Below, piece after piece: positions 22,453 through 29,138 of a stretch of DNA of 29,138 bases. The notes beneath the pieces are model-generated. The model was not told where the DNA came from and did no database searches. It saw only the letters and a list, made by a program, of their open reading frames with translations. Where the stretch lies: the NCBI GenBank assembly GCA_016719465.1, contig JADJYY010000023.1, positions 1 through 29,138 of the forward strand, written 5' to 3'. A program made the translations under genes and the position numbers. Source of the stretch: Hydrogenophilales bacterium. GTDB taxonomy: Bacteria; Pseudomonadota; Gammaproteobacteria; Burkholderiales; Thiobacillaceae. The first letter of the stretch is position 1. Every line of letters starts with the position of its first letter.

Positions 22453-23088
22453 ATGCAGATACCCGCTCCGCCCGATGCCCTGATGCTCATGTCCGGCCAT
22501 TGCCCCCACTGCCCGGCCCTGCTGGCCGGCTTGTCCGAACTCTTGAAGCGGGGCGGCATCGGCCGGCTGGAAGTGGTGAACATCGAGGTCCATGGCGAGG
22601 TGGCGGCGAGCCTGGGGGTGCGCGGCGTCCCCTGGGTCAGGCTCGGTCCCTTCGAACTGGTCGGCGCCTTGTCGTCGGGCGAGTTGGCGGTCTGGGCGCG
22701 CCGGGCCATGTCCCCCGAAGGCATGGCCGATGCCTTCCACGACCTTCTCAAGACCGGCGGCGCGCTCCAGGTCCTGCGCCTGGTCCGGGACGATCCCGGC
22801 CGCCTGGCCGGGCTGCTGCCCATCGTCGCCAATCCCGATGCCAGCCTCAACGTGCGCCTCGGCGCCGGCATGGTGTTCGAGGCGTTCGCGGCCAGCCCGG
22901 AACTGAGGCCACTGGTTCCCGCCCTGTGCGATCTGCTCCGCCACGACGATGCCCGGGTGCGGGCGGACGCGGCCCATGTCCTGGGCCTGTCCCGGGATGC
23001 GGCGGCCCGACCCTGCCTGGAACCCCTGCTGGGCGACGCGGACGCGGATGTCAGGGAAATCGCCGCGGACAGCTTGGCGGGTCTGTAG
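22453..23088 (+). CDS. Thioredoxin-like domain fused to HEAT repeats
   Basis: In this 211-residue protein residues 1-80 look like a thioredoxin fold with the redox motif CPHC at 17-20 and the cis-Pro turn GVPW around 60. Residues about 100-211 are Ala/Leu-rich HEAT-type helices, for example LIPALCDLL-like and ARVRADAAHVLGLSRD, DADVREIAADSLAGL. There is no signal peptide, so it should be cytoplasmic. The combination suggests a redox enzyme tethered to a protein-binding solenoid. The client is not known. It is divergent from the Old Yellow Enzyme gene, with 61 bases between the starts. Confidence 0.8.
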   Translation: MQIPAPPDALMLMSGHCPHCPALLAGLSELLKRGGIGRLEVVNIEVHGEVAASLGVRGVPWVRLGPFELVGALSSGELAVWARRAMSPEGMADAFHDLLKTGGALQVLRLVRDDPGRLAGLLPIVANPDASLNVRLGAGMVFEAFAASPELRPLVPALCDLLRHDDARVRADAAHVLGLSRDAAARPCLEPLLGDADADVREIAADSLAGL

Positions 23089-23230
23089 GGGCTTCAACTC
23101 AGTCCGGGCTCGATCCCGTCGATCCGGGCCACACCCTTTTCACCCGGCCCCGCCCGCGCCCCGTGGCACGTCGGAAAACGGTGCGTTGCGACTTGACCGA
23201 GCGGCTCCTGTCATCCGCTATCTCACTGAA

Positions 23231-23272
23231 AATATTGATGTAATTGACAATATTAGAAAATGTAAATATTCT
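23231..23272 (+). promoter_or_regulatory. Sigma70-type promoter with overlapping inverted repeat, upstream of the cytochrome operon
   Basis: TTGACA (23244-23249, a perfect -35) is followed after exactly 17 bases by TATTCT (23267-23272, four of six matches). Transcription would begin around 23280, about 35 bases before the cytochrome c ATG. An inverted repeat AATATTG-N10-CAATATT (23231-23254) overlaps the -35, as a repressor operator would. The block is strongly AT-rich in a GC-rich genome. Confidence 0.68.
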
Positions 23273-23316
23273 GCGCGGGCTGGATTTCCCTCGACCCTTC
23301 CCCCTTGGAGCACCCC

Positions 23317-23730
23317 ATGAAGACCCTGACCGCCGCCCTGTCCGCCATCGCCCTCGTCGCCGCCATGCCCGTCCTGGCGGGCGACCCCGTCGCCGGCAAG
23401 CAGAAAGCCACCGCCTGCGTCCTCTGCCACGGCAGCGAGAACTTCGGCGGCATCTTCTACACCCTGCAACTGGCCGGCCGCAACGCCGACAAGCTGGCCA
23501 TCAAGACCAACAAGTACAAGACCCTCAAGGTCCTGCACCCCATGATGAACATGGCCACCGCCTTCTACACCGAGAAGGAAATCGAGGACGTGTCCGCCTA
23601 CTACCAGTCCATCGGCAAGCCCTTCTTCACCTCCCCCCTGTTCACCATCAAGGGCGATGACGAAGCCAAGCCGGCCGCCGCCGCGGCAGTCCCCGCGCCC
23701 GCCGCGCCCTACGCCGTCGCCGCCAAGTAA
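23317..23730 (+). CDS. Periplasmic monoheme cytochrome c
   Basis: In this 137-residue class I cytochrome the signal peptide MKTLTAALSAIALVAAMPVLA ends before GDPVAG. The heme motif is CVLCH (34-38), and HPMMNMATAF supplies candidate Met ligands. A closing helix EIEDVSAYYQSIG and an Ala/Pro-rich tail end the protein. It resembles the c553/c4 single-domain group. It is the first gene of a four-gene operon, six bases before the b561 gene. Its likely role is to carry electrons to or from the membrane cytochrome b. Confidence 0.9.
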   Translation: MKTLTAALSAIALVAAMPVLAGDPVAGKQKATACVLCHGSENFGGIFYTLQLAGRNADKLAIKTNKYKTLKVLHPMMNMATAFYTEKEIEDVSAYYQSIGKPFFTSPLFTIKGDDEAKPAAAAAVPAPAAPYAVAAK

Positions 23731-23736
23731 GCCGCC

Positions 23737-24351
23737 ATGGATCGGCAGGTTCTGGTCCGGGAAAAGGTCTATGACCCGGTCATCAGAATCCTGCATGCCT
23801 GGAACGGCCTGGCCATCCTGCTGCTGGTGATCACCAGCCTGGCGGCGGAAGCGCTCCGGTACTCGCCGGAGGCCGCCGCTCTCTGGCGGTTCCACGTCTG
23901 GACCGGCTACGCCCTGATCCTGGGCCTGGTGGGCCGCGTCGCCTGGGGCATCAACGGCCCCGCGCATGCCCGCCTGTCCGCCCTGTGGCAGTGGCGGGCC
24001 TGGATCGACGCCGCGCGCAGCCGGCGGTTCTTCACCGAACCGCAAGGCTTCGGCCACCATCCCCTGGCTTCCGGCGCCTACCTGGCTTTTTATGGGATCG
24101 TCCTGGTCCTGGCCGTCACCGGCCTGGCCCTGGCCGCCATCGACCAGGGGCGCGGCCCCCTCATGACCTGGCTGGGCCACGACGTCACCCTGAAGCACCT
24201 GTTCAAGTCGCCCCACGATTTCCTGGAGGAATTCGTCTGGGGTTTCGTCATCCTGCACATCGCCGCCCTGATCCTGCATGAGGCCCGCCATGGCGCGCCC
24301 ATGGCCCAGGCCATGGTGAGCGGCTACCAGTACCGGAAGGAAAAGGAATGA
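23737..24351 (+). CDS. Cytochrome b561-type membrane protein
   Basis: This 204-residue di-heme-type b561 has four membrane segments. Candidate heme ligands include His20 (ILHAWNG), the His in RFHVWTGYAL, KHLFKSPHDFLEE and WGFVILHIAALILHE. This family passes electrons between quinol and periplasmic c-type cytochromes. The C-terminus QYRKEKE is basic and cytoplasmic. It is coupled to the next gene by an ATGA overlap (24348-24351). The same b561 / SHP / diheme cytochrome group is known in purple bacteria. Confidence 0.91.
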   Translation: MDRQVLVREKVYDPVIRILHAWNGLAILLLVITSLAAEALRYSPEAAALWRFHVWTGYALILGLVGRVAWGINGPAHARLSALWQWRAWIDAARSRRFFTEPQGFGHHPLASGAYLAFYGIVLVLAVTGLALAAIDQGRGPLMTWLGHDVTLKHLFKSPHDFLEEFVWGFVILHIAALILHEARHGAPMAQAMVSGYQYRKEKE

Positions 24352-24734
24352 AGCGACTCGTCGCCATGATCGCGCTGCTGGCCACGCAGCCCGCCGCCGC
24401 GGAAACCCCCCAGCAGATCCTGGATGCCCTGGTGGCCCAGGCCGGCCCGGCCTCCGCCGCGCGCGGGGAACAGCTGTACCGGGCGAAATCCGCCGCCGGC
24501 AAGACCGCCAACGCCTGCACCGCCTGCCATACCGACAACGCCAAGGCCGCGGGTCAGCACGTCAAGACCCACAAGGCCATCGACCCCCTCGCCCCGGTGG
24601 CCCAGAAGGACCGTTTCACCGATCCGGCCAAGGTGGAGAAATGGTTCAAGCGCAATTGCCAGGAGGTCCTGGCGCGGGCCTGCACACCCCAGGAAAAGGC
24701 GGATTTCACCGCCTACATGATCTCGATCAAGTGA
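24348..24734 (+). CDS. SHP-type (DUF1924) oxygen-binding cytochrome c
   Basis: This 128-residue protein has a signal peptide ending in AAAE and one heme motif CTACH (57-61). The segment WFKRNCQEVLARACTP has Asn103 beside Cys104 and a second Cys at 112. In the Rhodobacter sphaeroides heme protein (SHP), an Asn is the sixth heme ligand and is displaced by oxygen, and the fold carries a disulfide. The RNC..C arrangement here fits that, but the assignment is by motif only. The start overlaps the b561 stop, and the diheme cytochrome follows after seven bases. Confidence 0.86.
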   Translation: MKRLVAMIALLATQPAAAETPQQILDALVAQAGPASAARGEQLYRAKSAAGKTANACTACHTDNAKAAGQHVKTHKAIDPLAPVAQKDRFTDPAKVEKWFKRNCQEVLARACTPQEKADFTAYMISIK

Positions 24735-24741
24735 GGCCGCC

Positions 24742-25266
24742 ATGGAAACCTCGGGCATCACCTGGAAGAACCTTTCGACCCTGATCCTGGCGGTGGGCGC
24801 CACGGCCTTCGCCATTTCCCAGGCGCCGGCCAACGACGAGGCCATCTTCCCCATGCCGGCGGGCAAGACCTACGTCGAGGAATGCGGCAGCTGCCACACC
24901 GCCTTCGCCCCGGGCCTGCTGCCGGCCCGTTCCTGGCGCAGGATGATGGGAGAACTGGCCAACCATTTCGGCGAGGACGCCAGCCTGGAGGAACCCCGGC
25001 GCCTGGCCATCCTGAAGGACCTGGAAACCCTGGCCTCCGACAGCCCCCAGGCCAACATGCGCATGCGCCGCATCAACGGCGCCATACCCGCCAACACCGC
25101 GCCCCAGCGCATCGCCGACACCGGTTATTTCAAGTACATGCACGACGAGGTGCCCAAGCACATCTGGCAGCGCAAGAAGATCGGCACCCCGGGCAACTGC
25201 ATCGCCTGCCACACGCGGGCCAACGAGGGGCGCTACGGCGAGCGGGAAGTGCGAATCCCCCAGTAA
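24742..25266 (+). CDS. Diheme cytochrome c (DHC family)
   Basis: The 174-residue protein has an N-terminal signal-anchor (LSTLILAVGATAFAISQAPA) and two heme-binding motifs, CGSCH (48-52) and CIACH (153-157). This is the layout of diheme cytochromes that reduce SHP. A long helical middle with KYMHDEVPKHIW lies between the hemes. It is last in the operon, so the predicted electron path is quinol to b561 to DHC to SHP and oxygen, nitric oxide or another ligand. The first-gene cytochrome c would be a further outlet. Confidence 0.92.
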   Translation: METSGITWKNLSTLILAVGATAFAISQAPANDEAIFPMPAGKTYVEECGSCHTAFAPGLLPARSWRRMMGELANHFGEDASLEEPRRLAILKDLETLASDSPQANMRMRRINGAIPANTAPQRIADTGYFKYMHDEVPKHIWQRKKIGTPGNCIACHTRANEGRYGEREVRIPQ

Positions 25267-25270
25267 TCGC

Positions 25271-25358
25271 CATCACTCCCCCTCCCAACCTCCCCCGCAA
25301 GCGGGGGAGGGGAGCTCCGGCCCCGTTTGCTGGGAGGGCCGGGGTGGGGAGGCGGGGG
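25271..25358. repeat. G/C-run palindromic repeat after the cytochrome operon
   Basis: A perfect hairpin CCTCCCCCGC-AA-GCGGGGGAGG lies at 25289-25310. Flanking C-rich and G-rich blocks (CCCCCTCCCAACC before; GGGGTGGGGAGGCGGGGG after) make a larger inverted repeat around GCTCCGGCCCCG. There is no T-run, so it is not a standard terminator, although the stem could still slow transcription. It is a different sequence from the CCCCCTTT/AAAGGGGG family. Confidence 0.78.
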
Positions 25359-25453
25359 ATGTCCGTCAGTCCTTCCCGAACAGCTTGTCCAGTTCGCGCC
25401 GGGCGTCAGTCATCATTTGGCGACGTCTGTTCACCGATTCACCGGTTGGTCAG

Positions 25454-25954
25454 TCAACCGTTCCCACCTTCGCCGGCTTCATGCAGTACAGCCCGGATCA
25501 GCGCCGGAGATAACCAGAGACCGGCGTCAGTCAGGGCACGCAAGCCAGGTTCCACGGTGGTAATCACCCCGCGTCGTTTGGCCAGTACCAGCACGCCACA
25601 GGTGCCCAAGGTGCGCACGCCGAGACTGCGCGCGCAGCGCCGGGCGTAGTCATCATCGACGATCGCGCGGACATCCGGGTTGGCGCGGGCATAAGTCAGC
25701 ACCTCGGTTTCGCCGGGGCCGGCATCCCAGGCCAGGACCAGTGGGTCGAGCGGCAGCGGGGCGAGACGCTGGGCCCAGGGTGCGTTGGCCAGGCCTCGCG
25801 CGGCTTCATCCGCATGGGACCCAGCCACCACTTCTCGCCAGACCGCGTCGGGCACATGAATCGACGCGAACAACGCCGGCAGAAGTTGGGCCTGGCCGCT
25901 CTTGAACAGGGTGATCAAGGGCGAAGCGTTGACCACTACGCGCTCAATCCGCAT
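25454..25954 (-). CDS. DUF3368-type PIN-domain toxin
   Basis: The 166-residue PIN-fold protein of the DUF3368 type starts MRIERVVVNASPLITLFKS, with Asn where many PIN proteins have the first Asp. IPDAVWREVVAG-like sequence (here VPDAVWREVV), GPGETEVLTYAR and AIVDDDYARRCARSLGV supply the other acidic residues. The family pairs with UPF0175 antitoxins. I chose the ATG at 25954, which overlaps the antitoxin gene by 11 bases; the longer reading reaches back into the antitoxin without a better signal. It is the last gene of the leftward set. Confidence 0.86.
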   Translation of the reverse strand: MRIERVVVNASPLITLFKSGQAQLLPALFASIHVPDAVWREVVAGSHADEAARGLANAPWAQRLAPLPLDPLVLAWDAGPGETEVLTYARANPDVRAIVDDDYARRCARSLGVRTLGTCGVLVLAKRRGVITTVEPGLRALTDAGLWLSPALIRAVLHEAGEGGNG

Positions 25955-26198
25955 CGGCCAGTTCCTCACGCAGGCTTTCGTCATGGGTCTGGAAGGGTGA
26001 AACCCGCGCGGCGGACAAGGCTTCGATGAATGCCACCCGCGAAAGCCCGGCGATTTCCGCCGCCTTGTCCTGGCTCACCCGCGCCTGGGCATACCACTGG
26101 ATGGCGGCCGCGATGCGCATCTCCCGGGCGAAGGCATCCGGATCGAGGTGTAACGCCGAGAAGGCGGATTCGGGGAGGGGGATGGAGAGGGTGGTCAT
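25944..26198 (-). CDS. UPF0175-family antitoxin
   Basis: The 84-residue protein starts MTTLSIPLPESAFSALHLDP and has a helix-turn-helix in ARVSQDKAAEIAGLSRVAFI. The tail SPFQTHDESLREELADAD is acidic. UPF0175 proteins act as DNA-binding antitoxins of DUF3368 toxins. Its ATG at 26198 overlaps the stop of the upstream zinc-finger frame (ATGA), with AGGAG about nine bases before it inside that gene. Translation should therefore be coupled to the large GHKL gene. Confidence 0.88.
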   Translation of the reverse strand: MTTLSIPLPESAFSALHLDPDAFAREMRIAAAIQWYAQARVSQDKAAEIAGLSRVAFIEALSAARVSPFQTHDESLREELADAD

Positions 26199-26626
26199 GG
26201 GGTTGACTCCTGATTGGATAGGATGGTTTTCAGGTCAAACCAGTGGGTGCCGACAAAATGAAGACTATGTTCGTGGCCGGCAAGGCGGATAGGGATTTCG
26301 ACGGAAGATGCTTGATCCCCGGCGGGGTGTTCGATGATGCGACGGCGAAGGGCGGCGTCGTCGATTTCACGCGCGTGTTGATACATGGCTGCGCAGGTAG
26401 GGCAGAGCGCGAGCCGGTTCTGGAAGTGCAGTGTTTCCTTGTCACCAATGCACTGTTTAGCTTCGAAGTAATGCTCGCCGGAGTTCAGCTTGAAGGGCAT
26501 TTCCTTACGGCAGCACTGACATACAAGCTGACCCTCGTTGTTCTTGTATTTCGCACGGAGGTAGGCTCTTGCTTGCGCGGTAACTTCACTAATGCCTTTT
26601 TGAATCGAACGTTCCTCTGAACGCAT
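26195..26626 (-). CDS. C-terminal treble-clef zinc-finger (HNH-like) segment of the GHKL gene
   Basis: This 143-residue frame reads MRSEERSIQKGISEVTAQAR and then holds CQCC..KEMPFKLNSGEHYF, followed later by LCPTCAAMYQHA. Two Cys-x2-Cys pairs with an intervening His fit a treble-clef zinc finger of the type found in HNH nucleases. A complete catalytic HNH triad is not obvious. I interpret it as the C-terminus of the GHKL protein rather than a separate gene, because the preceding frame ends in sequence that joins to it with one added base. If translated alone, its start would be the ATG at 26626. Its TGA overlaps the antitoxin ATG. Confidence 0.72.
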   Translation of the reverse strand: MRSEERSIQKGISEVTAQARAYLRAKYKNNEGQLVCQCCRKEMPFKLNSGEHYFEAKQCIGDKETLHFQNRLALCPTCAAMYQHAREIDDAALRRRIIEHPAGDQASSVEIPIRLAGHEHSLHFVGTHWFDLKTILSNQESTP

Positions 26627-28895
26627 TCTCTGCTGGGTGCATCTACTGTGTTGGCTAAGACATTCCTCCGACGACGCTCGGGGTCAGGAACGGATTGCGT
26701 GGGCTGCTCGATTTGCCTCTGCTGGGTAGCCAATGAACGGATTTCTTCCAGAGTCACACCTGCCTTGAGGAGCCTTGCGACCTCCTCAGCTTCTTCCACT
26801 GAGTGAAAGCCCATTCTTTGTGCACCACGATCTCTATCTTGGTATTCCTCGCTACGCTTCTTAACGTTCTCCCCAAAACTAATGGCGGTCAGCAGGCCAT
26901 TACGATTATCGTAGGGGAAGTCCATGCGCAGGTCGTCCTTAGTCATATCCTGAGGTTTGCGGAACTCCCCAGACTTGTCCGGTATCCAGGAATGACTTTT
27001 CAAGTGACAAACTAGCAGTGATGGGGCCTCTCTAATTGGATATTTCTGGTTTGGCCGAAAAAGCGCTTTAGCTGATTTTGTATCAGCGTTAATCAAGGCA
27101 TTCCAAATTAATCGACTGGCGGATAACTCACCTGATTTCAGATAGCTCAGGCAGTTTAAAATTGTGTAGTCCTCTGAAACTGAAGTGCCGGTCCATTTTG
27201 TACCAGAACTTGTATTGTAATCCTGTGCCAACTCCTTGGAATTCCAATGAGGATTATCGGATATACGGGATTTTACCACCTTGAGTTCACATTGGACACC
27301 AATCGCCTTTAGGAAGGCTACAAAGTCCTTCAACCCATCGATAGAGAGCTCGTTCTGGTACCCATTCCAAACGGGAGGTTTTTTATGAATCTCATGCAAG
27401 TCCGCCAAGCCTGTATGTTCGTAGGGCATATCCAGACAGAGGCCTTTAGGCGAATAAATTTTATCTAATTTTCCTTCGCTTGCTGAACCCACAAGGAATA
27501 ATGCTTCCTCAAACAAACCTGTATCTGATGGGCTCTGTTTCCAGTGCCTTATGAATTGTCGTATATGCTTGATATGTGTTGTCAGCGAGATTGTTTTGCC
27601 GCTACTGTACTCTTCAAGAATCCTCGAAATGCCTGCTTTTGCGTCGTAGGGCCGAACACCTACATAATCAAGAAATGACTTTGCTGATTTTTTTTGGGCA
27701 TCCGAGCGTCCGACCGCGTAAACCGTCTGTTTCACCAGGAGCACGTCTGATGGGGGCGCACTCGTACTCTCTTCTAGCGAAAAATAAGCTTTCCCAGGTT
27801 CGGTGTGCTGATTACCGGTATCGGATGCAACCCGAATGATTGACAGATCATCTATGGCAACACATTTTTTGTACACATCGCAGGCCTCACCCAGCAAGGC
27901 GTAGAACCGCAACAACCAGGCATCATCTTTCTGGGCGATCCAATTCTCGACGAGATCTTTATGTTGGTTATTTGTGTCATTTTGTTGCGGAGTGTATGGG
28001 TGGCGATATGGCCTGTTCATCGCCTTGGTGAGCTCACTCCAGCCCCACGGCTTGATCTCAAGGCTATCGAGGAAACGAGCCTCGCGCTGGTTCTCTTGGG
28101 GTGGATTCTTCGCCCAGAGCGGCGACTGGTAATGCGTTAATTGTGACAGGTCATCATCGTCGAGTACTTCCTGGATTCTTGCTGGGCCGCGATATAACGC
28201 TCTTGCCGGTGCATGTGAGCCGCTTTTGGTTGGGGTAAGTGCTTCGCTCTTGAATTTATTAACAATCGCTTCTCGTATCGGCTCATAAAAATCTAGGAGG
28301 TTGTCTTGGGGGGTTGGCAGCGCCCCGAGAAAGCCGACAGTCAACATACCCTGATCGCGGATGACAGCTAGAGATTCCACTACCAGATCGGCTATGTGAT
28401 CACGTAATTTACTATTTGCCTCGCAGTCGCGAACACTGTCTCGAGCTACAGTCGAGGCGAACGGTGCATGAATGTGAAAGCGCAGATTGGATGTTTCCTT
28501 TTCTGCGGGAAAGTAGATTGATACTTGACCGGCTTGTAATGGATGGATTCTCTTGTCATCCCGGCTGACGAGCTGGTAAGCAATGGCAATACAACATGCC
28601 TTGCTTTTTCCGCTTTCATCCTCGACCTCGATGTTCTTTTGTAATCTCAGCCAGTGAGTAGTCGACGTTTCTGTGTGGATTTCAATTCGACCATCATCAT
28701 GTTCAATTCGCTCAAGGGTGCCAAGTTCGCCGTCGGGTAAGAGATATTCGATTTTACGAATATGGCTGAGGAACATCAGAGTATTGGCGCCCAAGGCGCG
28801 AAGGCCTCGCCCGACTTCCTCAACCGCTTGTTCCCTTCGTTTCTTGGGGTTGTCGAAGGGGAAGACAAAGCGGGTTTCCCTCGCCAAGCTTGGGG
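26485..28895 (-). CDS. Central sacsin-like segment of the broken GHKL gene
   Basis: Family-like sequence starts at SLARETRFVFPFDNPKKRRE and runs for nearly 800 codons without a break. It covers the end of the ATPase domain (FLSHIRKIEYLL) and long helical and mixed regions. A sacsin-type repeat signature is present: LLVCHLKSHSWIPDKSGEFR (then KPQDM). Near the end, GFHSVEEAEEVARLLKAG precedes the second frameshift at about 26627. The last 140 bases of this frame are out-of-frame readthrough. It has few Cys residues, and no nuclease motif is visible. Base composition is clearly lower in G+C than the neighbours. Confidence 0.8.
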
Positions 28896-29138
28896 CGTGG
28901 AACGCCGTCAGTTTCTGGAACAACGAGGTCATGAATGCGGAAATGGAAATCGCCGGAGTGGACTTCGGGGGTGTTTGTGTAGGCGAAGACCGCTTTGAAG
29001 CCAACCCCGAATTCGCCGATGCTGGTGGGATCGTCGCGCTTGTTGCTGGCCCCAATGCTGGTGATGGATTCGACATCTTTGAGCGAGAAAAGCCGTTTGC
29101 CATCGTGCTCAAACTCGACCGATGTATCGGTCAAAAAT
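28820..29138 (-). CDS. N-terminal GHKL/Hsp90-like ATPase segment (partial)
   Basis: This frame gives DVESITSIGASNKRDDPTSI, then GEFGVGFKAVFAYTNTP, the second ATP-lid box of GHKL ATPases as found in sacsin and Hsp90-like proteins. It continues with FHFRIHDLVVPE. The first nucleotide box (the N..D motif) must lie beyond the window edge. After about 28895 this frame loses family-like sequence and stops at 28820, while the neighbouring frame takes over. Only the part upstream of that point is real coding sequence. The frame remains open to the edge of the window, so the true start is off-window. Confidence 0.82.
   Translation of the reverse strand, partial: FLTDTSVEFEHDGKRLFSLKDVESITSIGASNKRDDPTSIGEFGVGFKAVFAYTNTPEVHSGDFHFRIHDLVVPETDGVPRPKLGEGNPLCLPLRQPQETKGTSG

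Larger units (their letters stand above)
26195..29138 (-). pseudogene. Large sacsin-like GHKL-ATPase gene with zinc-finger C-terminus, two frameshifts, 5' end outside window
   Basis: Three reading frames on this strand join into one protein with two single-base shifts. The first is at a CCCC run (plus-strand GGGG at 28892-28895). Removing one C joins VVPETDGVPRP to SLARETRFVFPF. The second is at about 26624-26630. Adding one A to the coding GAATG joins DAPSRE to MRSEERSIQKG. Both sites are short runs, so sequencing error is possible and the gene may be intact in reality. The gene is markedly AT-richer than the rest: by direct count 27001-27120 has 51 of 120 G+C, against 46 of 60 at 17041-17100. 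It appears laterally acquired. Confidence 0.82.

Noticed and set aside
23235..23248. FNR-like reading TTGATGTAATTGAC in the cytochrome promoter
   Set aside because: The right half is TTGAC rather than ATCAA, so it is not a palindrome. The AATATTG/CAATATT inverted repeat is the real symmetry.
25289..25310. Hairpin after the diheme cytochrome gene as a rho-independent terminator
   Set aside because: The stem is strong, but no T-run follows on either strand, so it is recorded as a repeat.
25374..25445. Leftward mini-frame ending RRELDKLFGKD just below the DUF3368 gene
   Set aside because: Only about 24 codons follow an in-frame stop. It could be the tail of a lost gene or a small peptide, but nothing supports either.
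1..29138. CRISPR array
   Set aside because: The direct repeats found have no regular 20-40 bp unit with unique spacers; they are 218-bp, 147-bp or 12-bp tandem units and palindromes.
1..29138. Transposase or integrase gene
   Set aside because: No open frame in the window shows a transposase, resolvase or integrase motif, although MITE-like elements are present.

Overview
The window looks like a chromosomal stretch from a GC-rich betaproteobacterium with sulfur-oxidising and possibly denitrifying metabolism. I infer a relative of the Rhodocyclales or Sulfuricellaceae. The supporting evidence is an EarP / Arg32-EF-P pair, soxYZ, several c-type cytochromes, a hemerythrin-DUF2249 operon, and typical beta housekeeping genes. 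Genus-level placement is a guess.

Layout. Positions 1-6000 hold a tRNA-Leu(CAG), rnr (RNase R), rlmB, a hypoxanthine-type phosphoribosyltransferase, a VapB/VapC-like toxin-antitoxin pair and a methylthioinosine/purine phosphorylase. The rlmB end is followed by a 218-bp tandem repeat that carries copies of the gene's own 3' end. From 9175 down to 6206 a leftward set encodes a lipoprotein cytochrome c5, a TPR protein, EarP and EF-P. A nitronate monooxygenase-like flavoprotein (9390-10637) precedes a leftward operon of hemerythrin, DUF2249 and a polytopic NnrS-like membrane protein. That operon has an FNR/DNR-type palindrome upstream.

Positions 12900-15600 carry a cold-shock gene with terminator, radA, a paired palindromic repeat cluster and a NUDIX hydrolase. 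Positions 15600-19234 hold two uncharacterised proteins, a MoxR-type AAA+ ATPase and its VWA/metallopeptidase partner. soxY and soxZ follow (19671-20614), separated by a long palindromic repeat and closed by a bidirectional terminator. A leftward metallo-hydrolase / Old Yellow Enzyme pair comes next, then a thioredoxin-HEAT protein. A tight rightward electron-transfer operon (23317-25266) encodes cytochrome c, cytochrome b561, an SHP/DUF1924 heme protein and a diheme cytochrome c. It has a recognisable sigma70-type promoter overlapped by an inverted repeat.

The right end (25454-29138) is different. It is a leftward set consisting of a large AT-rich sacsin-like GHKL-ATPase gene with a zinc-finger C-terminus, translationally coupled to a UPF0175 antitoxin and a DUF3368 PIN toxin. 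The big gene is broken by two single-base frameshifts in this sequence and runs off the window. It has the look of a laterally acquired, possibly defence-related module.

At least six families of palindromic or MITE-like repeats sit in the intergenic gaps. Several begin exactly at a stop codon.
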